Source of the DNA: Lachnospiraceae bacterium
GTDB taxonomy: Bacteria > Bacillota > Clostridia > Lachnospirales > Lachnospiraceae
Length of the DNA: 20,241 bases
Direction: 5' to 3'
Assembly: GCA_004557975.1 (NCBI GenBank)
Contig: SFEV01000069.1
Span: forward strand, 1-20,241
Both the position numbers and the translations under genes were made by a program. Positions 15,601 to 20,241 of the stretch are shown piece by piece; position 1 is the first letter of the stretch, and every line of letters starts with the position of its first letter. The notes under the pieces were generated by a model. It was not told the DNA's origin. It saw nothing but the letters and a program-made list of their open reading frames with translations, and did no database searches.

Positions 15601-16066
15601 TTCCCGTCAGCGCATTATCCTCTCCTATCATATCCTGAATACTGCTTACAGTCTCAACACGTTTTTTTTCATCCACCGTAACCGTAAAGAGTGCACAGCC
15701 GTCTTTATAATATGTTTCAATGACATCCGTATCTGCCATTTCCAGAGGTACAGTCACATCCACCACATCGTTGAGCCACGTTACTTCCGTCACTCCGTCG
15801 ATATCTTTCAGCATATCCTTATATTCCAGCGCCTCCGGAATTGTGACATCACGGATCATGACTCTGACATTCGGTATTCCGCCCTCGAATTCTTCCTCCA
15901 TGACATCCAGCGATATGGTGGAAGGTGATTCCTCCGGCAGATAATCGTTTATGTCATAATTGACAGCCACAAAACCCTGCAAAGCGGCACAGACTGCCGC
16001 TGCCACAATATAGAAAAATATGACAAGCTTTCGATGTCTGACAATACCTGAATAAAACTTTCGCAT
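15542..16066 (-). CDS. MMPL/RND family transporter, N-terminal part (frameshifted gene)
   Basis: The first 174 codons of the transporter: cytoplasmic start, TM helix 1 (KLVIFFYIVAAAVCAALQGF), then the first extracytoplasmic domain (NYDINDYLPEESPSTISLDVMEEEF, typical for this family). Sense ends at ALTGSAVS; after that the frame reads unrelated residues to a stop at 15542, while the other frame continues the protein. The ATG directly follows the stop of the upstream 100-aa gene (TAAATG) with GGAGG just before it, so the two are translationally coupled. In intact relatives this would be a single protein of roughly 690 residues. Confidence 0.85.
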   Translation of the reverse strand: MRKFYSGIVRHRKLVIFFYIVAAAVCAALQGFVAVNYDINDYLPEESPSTISLDVMEEEFEGGIPNVRVMIRDVTIPEALEYKDMLKDIDGVTEVTWLNDVVDVTVPLEMADTDVIETYYKDGCALFTVTVDEKKRVETVSSIQDMIGEDNALTGSAVSSDRILCSLSDNGFMV

Positions 16067-16369
16067 TTAATCGCCTCCTGTAGCAATTCCTTCTATTTCA
16101 AAAATATCCTCTCCAGTATCCAGAAGCAGCCTCACATTTGCCGGGGAGATCATTCCGCTGCCTTTATAATAAATCAGGCGCACAAGTGTCTTCAGCTTTC
16201 CGCTGATTTCCACACTTCCGTCCGGATACTGTTTTCCCTCAAACTGCTCCAGATGCTGCATGATATTGATCTCTCCCCGGATCATCTCCCGCTCCATGCA
16301 GACTGTCATTGTCCCATATCTCTTTCCAAGAGGAACATACAGCACGATATTGTATTTCTGTTCCTTCAT
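16067..16369 (-). CDS. Conserved-looking 100-aa protein, first gene of the MMPL operon
   Basis: A 100-aa soluble protein of unknown function; I do not recognise its family. It has no signal peptide or membrane segment. The pattern of short alternating strands (YNIVLYVPLGKRYGTMTV, GSVEISGKLKTLVRLIYY, ANVRLLLDTGEDIFEIEGIA) suggests a small beta-barrel fold. Its stop touches the transporter start, so its dosage is tied to that protein, and a partner or regulatory role is plausible. AAAGGAG lies upstream of the ATG. It is the gene nearest the divergent tetR promoter region. Confidence 0.8.
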   Translation of the reverse strand: MKEQKYNIVLYVPLGKRYGTMTVCMEREMIRGEINIMQHLEQFEGKQYPDGSVEISGKLKTLVRLIYYKGSGMISPANVRLLLDTGEDIFEIEGIATGGD

Positions 16370-16613
16370 CCATTAAGCTCCTTTCTGCTGCAGTCTTCTC
16401 CTATCATATTCATTTCCTCTGCCGGGTAAAACAGTCATCTTTTGGCATATGCCTAATTTCAGTCATTTATCGTACATTGTACTGCATTTGCCTATTGATT
16501 TTTTCCTGTCTGATATGGCATAGTGTAATGCATCCGGAAACAGTTCAGGAATGCCACCGGCATTCTTGCGCGAGGTGCGCTTCAACGAATCAGGCTGGAA
16601 GGGAGAGACATAC
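16370..16613. promoter_or_regulatory. Divergent control region between tetR and the MMPL operon
   Basis: A 244-bp spacer with several dyads. GGCATATGCC is at 16444-16453. GTACA-T-TGTAC is at 16472-16482 and overlaps a TACAAT -10 candidate for the minus strand. A GAATGCC/GGCATTC hairpin with 3-nt loop is at 16549-16565, in the tetR leader. TetR repressors usually bind such palindromes in their own divergent promoter, so either of the first two may be the operator. No promoter is clear enough to place exactly. Confidence 0.5.
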
Positions 16614-17252
16614 ATGAAGCACGAAGAAATAGCTTTCAGAACAAAGAAAAAACTGGCTGATTCTCTGAAAAAACAGATGCAGAAAAAGCCCTTTTCCAAA
16701 ATCACGGTGAAGGACATTACAGAGGACTGCGATGTGAATCGCAATACTTTTTATTATCATTTTGAGGATATTTACACTCTGCTGCGCTGGATGTTCGACA
16801 ACGAAGCTATCCACATTGTACAGAGCTTTGATCTTCTGGTGGATTACGATGAGGCGATCGCCTTTGTTATAGACTATATTGAAAAAAATGATCATATTAT
16901 CAGCTGTGCGCTGGATTCTATCGGACAGAGAGAGCTGAAACGTTTCTTCCATACAGACTTTTTTGATATTACAAATTCTCTGCTTGATGCAGCACAGAGA
17001 CAATCCGGAATCAGCATCGACCCGGAATACAAATCCTACCTTGCAACCTTCTACACAGATGCACTGGCCGGAATGCTGATCGAATGGATTCAGCGCAGGG
17101 ACAGCGCAGACAAGGAGCAGCTCGTCGCGTACCTGACAAGTACTGTGAAAGATTCTCTGTACGGAATTTTCCAGAAGAGCAGATACTGCCGCCCTTCTGA
17201 TGAAAATTCTGTCATGCCTGCGCACAAAGGCAAAACAGAGGAGTCGGATTAA
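16614..17252 (+). CDS. TetR/AcrR family transcriptional regulator
   Basis: A 212-aa repressor. The N-terminal helix-turn-helix reads RTKKKLADSLKKQM, then KPFSKITVKDITEDCDVNRNTFYYHFEDIYTLLRW (residues about 12-60), the hallmark TetR_N pattern. The C-terminal part is a helical ligand-binding and dimer domain similar to the DhaS-type regulators of Bacillota (AGMLIEWIQR). I chose the ATG at 16614, preceded by AAGGGAG; an upstream frame start at 16551 has no such site and lies in a hairpin. It is divergent from the MMPL operon, which it most likely represses. Its last 41 bp overlap the end of the convergent methyltransferase gene. Confidence 0.92.
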   Translation: MKHEEIAFRTKKKLADSLKKQMQKKPFSKITVKDITEDCDVNRNTFYYHFEDIYTLLRWMFDNEAIHIVQSFDLLVDYDEAIAFVIDYIEKNDHIISCALDSIGQRELKRFFHTDFFDITNSLLDAAQRQSGISIDPEYKSYLATFYTDALAGMLIEWIQRRDSADKEQLVAYLTSTVKDSLYGIFQKSRYCRPSDENSVMPAHKGKTEESD

Positions 17253-17421
17253 AGAACTCATCTACAGTACTGTACAGCCTTTTGCTGACTTCCATATCAA
17301 TCTGAATTTTCTGAAATCCCGTCCGAAGCAAAAGCTGCCGATCCCATTCCAGACGTACCTGCTGATATGCAAGAAGTTCTTCCTTCATATGCTCATATGC
17401 TGCTGAAAGCTCCGGACTCAC
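17212..17421 (-). pseudogene. C-terminal part of the frameshifted SAM methyltransferase
   Basis: This frame continues the methyltransferase at 17418-17927 after a one-base frame change. Sense can be followed from about 17455 (LPENHAHRDVSPELSAAYEH) through a helical segment to DEFFNPTPLFCLCAQA. The ATG or GTG codons in it have no proper ribosome binding site, so it would not be made on its own. It overlaps the 3' end of tetR by 41 bp on the other strand. Confidence 0.7.
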
Positions 17422-17927
17422 ATCTCTGTGTGCATGATTTTCCGGAAGCTTCTGCGCCTTTTTTCCCGACAGTAATCCGCGTCAAAATTAATCAGAATGC
17501 CGTCCGGTTTCAGAAGACTGTGCCACCGTTGATACGCCAAACCCAGATTTGGAAGTGCCCAGGTAAGATTTCGTGAGACAATTGCATCAAAGCTGTATTT
17601 TTCAAATGTGGGATTCTCTGCGTCCATAACATAAAATTCTGCTTCTAATTCCAGAAGTTCTGCCGTACGTTTTGCCTTATGAATCATCTCTTCAGTAAGA
17701 TCTATTCCCACCATCTCATGACCCTCAGCTGCCAGAAGGAAGGAAAAAAAACCGCTTCCCGTCCCCGCATCAAGAATCCTGAGCTTCCTGTCGCCCGGCA
17801 GATACTGATGAAACTCCCGAAGCCACAGCTCTCTCTTGTCGCTTGCCAGCTCCCTGATGCGCAAAGCTGCAAATTTCTCTGCTCTTTTTGTCCAGTAATC
17901 CTGCATTTCTTCCTTGATCTGTTCCAT
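17418..17927 (-). CDS. Class I SAM-dependent methyltransferase, N-terminal part (frameshifted)
   Basis: About 155 residues of a Rossmann-fold methyltransferase followed by out-of-frame residues. Start: MEQIKEEMQDYWTKRAEKFAALR. SAM-binding motif I is ILDAGTGSGFFSFLLAAEGHEMVGID; later motifs are FYVMDAENPTFEKYSFDAIVSRNLTWAL and LLKPDGILINFDADYC. After CREK the frame changes at a run of six A (17459-17464): one more A restores REKKAQKLPENHAHRDVSPEL and joins it to 17212-17421, giving a normal protein of about 238 residues. I chose the ATG at 17927, with AAGGAGA five bases upstream, over the ATG at 18017, which lies beyond the leader. The substrate is unknown. It may be a pseudogene, a slippage-expressed gene or a sequencing error. 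Confidence 0.8.
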   Translation of the reverse strand: MEQIKEEMQDYWTKRAEKFAALRIRELASDKRELWLREFHQYLPGDRKLRILDAGTGSGFFSFLLAAEGHEMVGIDLTEEMIHKAKRTAELLELEAEFYVMDAENPTFEKYSFDAIVSRNLTWALPNLGLAYQRWHSLLKPDGILINFDADYCREKRRRSFRKIMHTEM

Positions 17928-17985
17928 ACTCTCTCCTTGGTTCTCTTTCAATAAATACCTGTATTTGCTATAAAATAACACAAAA

Positions 17986-18026
17986 TAATCTGAAGAATTC
18001 TGATCCAGAAAGAACACTTCAGATTA
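17986..18026 (-). terminator. Terminator-like hairpin upstream of the methyltransferase
   Basis: On the minus strand TAATCTGAAG and CTTCAGATTA form a perfect 10-bp stem with an inner TTCTG/CAGAA stem, followed by TTTTGTGTTATTTTAT. It lies about 45 nt before the methyltransferase ribosome binding site. It can stop read-through from the MATE gene, or act as an attenuator in the methyltransferase leader. No promoter downstream of it is convincing. Confidence 0.6.
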
Positions 18027-18134
18027 CTTTGTAATGGACTTTAAATTATTACAGTAGTATAAAATTTGATGTTGTCATGCATCTTAGCGGAGGTATACAT
18101 GACTTACTGTGATACTATCATAATCTATGGTTCC

Positions 18135-18159
18135 GGCTTGTGCAAGCCACCCCGGGGGT
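18135..18159. repeat. Two adjacent GC-rich dyads in an AT-rich spacer
   Basis: GGCTTG-TG-CAAGCC (18135-18148) and ACCCC-G-GGGGT (18149-18159) lie side by side, followed on the plus strand by CATTTTTTT. The loops are too short for normal hairpins, so they look more like protein sites or part of a decayed terminator. Confidence 0.35.
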
Positions 18160-18281
18160 CATTTTTTTCAAACTTTTTTCTCTTGTAAATATATGGCTTT
18201 CCGGAATTTTCCAACCCCATCCCCCGGTTTTTCCCCGTTTTTTTACAAGGCATTTTCCCTTTTTTGAAATAACCTGTAAAT

Positions 18282-18359
18282 TTACAATTCCTTTATGTCT
18301 TTTAAAACATACCACTGATGCATTTTTTCCGGTTCAAGCGCCAGATCTTTTCTGAGCAT
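18282..18359 (-). CDS. Possible 25-aa ORF downstream of the MATE gene
   Basis: A 25-codon frame starting 15 nt after the MATE stop, with AAAGG just upstream. The residues look protein-like (RKDLALEPEKMHQWYVLKDI) and then stop. It could be the start of a gene cut off by rearrangement, or a small peptide. The WYVLKDI stretch weakly recalls the first strand of NusG-like domains, which is too short to rely on. Confidence 0.3.
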   Translation of the reverse strand: MLRKDLALEPEKMHQWYVLKDIKEL

Positions 18360-18374
18360 AATCCTTTGGATAGT

Positions 18375-19763
18375 CTATCCTTCCTCCGTCTTCTGCGACC
18401 CCTTTATCTTTTTTATCCATTTTCCGCTGCGCAGCCGATACACACACCAGATTGCTTTTAACACCTGATCAATCTTCAGGAAAAAATAAATCCAGAATGC
18501 AGAAAGTCTGAATACAAAAGCCGCAAGAATTCCCAGAGGCAATGACGCAACCCATAAAAATATGTTGTCAGCAGCCATCAGTATTCTGGTATCGCCGCCG
18601 CCTCTGAGCACCCCTTTTGTCATGATGCTGTTTGTAGACTGAAACAGAACAATGATGGCAATTGCATCCATCAGCTGCGCCGCAATATTTTCTGTATTTT
18701 CAGACAGATGATATGAGCGAATCACAGGATTACGAATCACAAGAATCACTGCTGCCGACAGCAGTCCAAGAAGAAAACCTATACCAAGAAACGCATACCC
18801 CTGTTCCTGGGCTTTCTTACTGTCTCCTTCTCCCAGTGTTTTCCCGGTGATCATAGTACCTGCCTGTGAAAAGCCCTGGGTCAGTACTGAGCTCATCTGC
18901 TGAGTAACTGCCGTAACAGCATTTGCCGCAACAAATTCCCCGCCGATTCTTCCTATGATTATTGCAACTGAATTATTGCCAAGTGCCAGAATCCCATCAC
19001 TGATCAGAACTGGAATACTGATACGTATATACTCTCTTAACAGATCTCCTGTCTTCATAAACAGATTTCTGATTCGGAAACCAATCACATCGTCTTTAAA
19101 AAACAGAAATCCACAGATCATAACGGTTTCAAACAGCCGTGCAATCAATGTACCCAGCGCCGCACCGGCCACTCCCATCCCCGGCATTCCGAAATGCCCG
19201 AAAATAAATATGTAGTTTGCACCGACATTGATAAAAAAGGCTCCAATTGACGTATAGAGCGGCACCTTCTGTTTTCCCACCGCCCGCAGAATGATTGTTG
19301 TCGTCAGCGAAAGACCCAGAAGATAATACGTAACAACCGACCAGCGAAGATATTCCACGCCACTTTCCACGATCCCGGTTTCCCTGCTGTAAATCTGCAT
19401 GACGGCCTCCGGCGCAGCCAGCGTAGCAATACAGAAAAAGCTGGCAATCAATATCGTCAGCCGATACATAATCGCCACGCTCTTCTGCATATCCACCTGA
19501 TCCTTCATGCCATTGAATCTTGCTACAAGAACCGAAGCTCCCATGGAAATCCCCATACACAGGATATGATAGATATTTATGAATGTATTTGCAAGAGAAA
19601 CAGCGGAAAGTTCTGTCTCTCCCACTCTTCCCACCATAATCGTATCCATCATGTTCACGCCGACGGTAATCAGACTCTGTGCGGCAATCGGCAGCGCCAG
19701 CCATGCCACTTTTTTATAAAAACTTTTATCCTTTATAAATACATATCTCAAAGCAGAAACCAT
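18375..19763 (-). CDS. MATE family efflux transporter (second copy)
   Basis: A 462-aa membrane exporter with about twelve hydrophobic segments, only distantly similar to the MATE protein at 2842-4218. Typical stretches are WLALPIAAQSLITVGVNMMDTIMVGRVGETELSAVSLANTF, MGISMGASVLVARFNG, ILRAVGKQKVPLYTS in the first half, and GVLRGGGDTRILM in the second. It should export a toxic compound or metabolite in exchange for Na+ or H+. I chose the ATG at 19763; the 15 codons upstream begin with TTG and have no ribosome binding site. The likely promoter is at 19822-19849. No regulator gene is adjacent. Confidence 0.93.
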   Translation of the reverse strand: MVSALRYVFIKDKSFYKKVAWLALPIAAQSLITVGVNMMDTIMVGRVGETELSAVSLANTFINIYHILCMGISMGASVLVARFNGMKDQVDMQKSVAIMYRLTILIASFFCIATLAAPEAVMQIYSRETGIVESGVEYLRWSVVTYYLLGLSLTTTIILRAVGKQKVPLYTSIGAFFINVGANYIFIFGHFGMPGMGVAGAALGTLIARLFETVMICGFLFFKDDVIGFRIRNLFMKTGDLLREYIRISIPVLISDGILALGNNSVAIIIGRIGGEFVAANAVTAVTQQMSSVLTQGFSQAGTMITGKTLGEGDSKKAQEQGYAFLGIGFLLGLLSAAVILVIRNPVIRSYHLSENTENIAAQLMDAIAIIVLFQSTNSIMTKGVLRGGGDTRILMAADNIFLWVASLPLGILAAFVFRLSAFWIYFFLKIDQVLKAIWCVYRLRSGKWIKKIKGSQKTEEG

Positions 19764-19821
19764 TCTCTTTTTCCCACTTTCCCGTTTCAGATATTTTATT
19801 ATTCTCAAGTGTTTTTCTTTT

Positions 19822-19849
19822 ATTTTACGCTATTCGAACAATAAATCAA
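19822..19849 (-). promoter_or_regulatory. Predicted sigma-A promoter of the second MATE gene
   Basis: On the minus strand TTGATT (19844-19849), a 16-bp spacer and TAAAAT (19822-19827), about 60 bp before the chosen start. Both boxes are fair matches. Confidence 0.5.
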
Positions 19850-19894
19850 CCCTGTATACAAATCAGGCATACCTGCTCAGATAAACTCTGTTGT

Positions 19895-19907
19895 ACTCCC
19901 GGGGAGT
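19895..19907. repeat. 13-bp dyad ACTCCC-G-GGGAGT
   Basis: A perfect dyad with one central base, about 45 bp upstream of the MATE promoter -35 box. It could be an operator; no regulator is known. The rest of 19850-20020 shows nothing recognisable. Confidence 0.3.
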
Positions 19908-20020
19908 GTTCAGAAGTTTCCGCATATTCTAAAGTACTGAATCTATCAGGCGTTTTGTATACTCCATCTTCGGATTTTTCAAAACTTTCCCATCACAATA
20001 ATCTGCATTATAAACAAGAA

Positions 20021-20081
20021 AAGCACTTCCGATAGTGGATTTTCTTTTACCAACAGAATATACCCACAACCGAAAGTGCTT
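20021..20081 (-). terminator. Terminator of a gene beyond the right edge
   Basis: AAGCACTTCCG and CGAAAGTGCTT form an 11-bp stem with one non-Watson-Crick position (U-G or C-A depending on strand), plus an inner GTGG/CCAC pairing. On the minus strand the stem is followed by TTCTTGTTTAT. It probably ends a minus-strand transcript entering from outside the window. Confidence 0.5.
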
Positions 20082-20113
20082 CCTTTTACTGACAAACACT
20101 CTGTTTCAAGTCA

Positions 20114-20202
20114 AGCAGATGTTCGCAATCCGCTTCGCTACCTGCTCATAACCGAATAACTGCTTCGCAGTTTATCAGATGGGGCTTGTACCCCACCTGA
20201 TA
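20114..20202. repeat. Cluster of three inverted repeats at the right edge
   Basis: AGCAG...CTGCT encloses a TTCG-rich loop (20114-20146). AACTGC-TTC-GCAGTT follows at 20158-20172. A 12-bp stem TATCAGATGGGG / CCCCACCTGATA with a 6-nt loop is at 20173-20202 (its one irregular pair is G-U on the minus strand). No protein frame covers the region. It resembles a structured repeat element or the end of a mobile element, but I cannot name it. Confidence 0.45.
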
Positions 20203-20241
20203 CAAGTAAGTCCCTACCCGCCACTTAATGCTCTGCGCATT

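Noticed and set aside
16590..17261. A 223-codon minus-strand frame opposite tetR
   Set aside because: The TetR reading has clear helix-turn-helix motifs and a ribosome binding site; the opposite frame has none.
18118..18315. A 65-codon minus-strand frame, lysine-rich
   Set aside because: It crosses the G tracts and dyads, has no ribosome binding site, and its composition follows the purine-rich strand.
19850..20020. Possible riboswitch upstream of the second MATE gene
   Set aside because: The region contains small dyads but no conserved core or pairing pattern of a riboswitch class that I recognise.

Overview
The window looks like chromosome of a low-to-mid GC Bacillota, most likely class Clostridia, family Lachnospiraceae. 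The reasons are the YesM/YesN-type two-component pair, strong AGGAGG ribosome binding sites, compact operons, a complete ptsG-ptsH-ptsI glucose operon with RAT-type antitermination signals, paired MATE exporters and an MMPL/repeat-protein/TetR module. No rRNA, tRNA, CRISPR array, transposase or phage gene was seen.

Layout. (1) 1-2055, plus strand: the 3' part of a YesM-like sensor kinase overlaps an AraC-type response regulator. (2) 1896-5145, minus strand: a Cof-type HAD phosphatase and a MATE exporter share a promoter; a MarR regulator has its own promoter and may be followed by a small membrane ORF. (3) 5195-5715: a thioredoxin gene with a good promoter. (4) 5784-10504, minus strand: the glucose PTS operon. 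Reading downstream there is a sigma-A-type promoter, a 29-nt RAT element, an overlapping leader terminator, a short ORF holding only the CAT RNA-binding domain of a GlcT/LicT/SacY antiterminator, then ptsG (IICBA), ptsH, ptsI and a long 3' hairpin. (5) 10530-11588: an atypical nucleoside hydrolase with a large dyad upstream. (6) 11600-17252: a TetR gene divergent from an operon of a 100-aa unknown protein, an MMPL transporter split by a frameshift, and an 811-aa secreted protein rich in seven-residue repeats. (7) 17212-18026: a SAM methyltransferase frameshifted at an A6 run, with a terminator-like hairpin upstream. (8) 18282-20241: a second MATE exporter followed by a tiny ORF; the right edge holds a terminator and a cluster of inverted repeats but no recognisable gene.

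The most interesting region is the ptsGHI leader. The RAT and terminator share four bases, as expected of mutually exclusive RNA folds. The antiterminator encoded just after the terminator has lost both PTS regulation domains, and its expected start codon reads GTT. HPr also has Lys instead of Ser at position 46. Together these suggest glucose PTS control that differs from the Bacillus GlcT/HPr-kinase model, or a decaying version of it. Two genes (MMPL and methyltransferase) carry frameshifts whose likely cause can be read from the sequence: deletion between 11-bp repeats, and loss of one A from a homopolymer.
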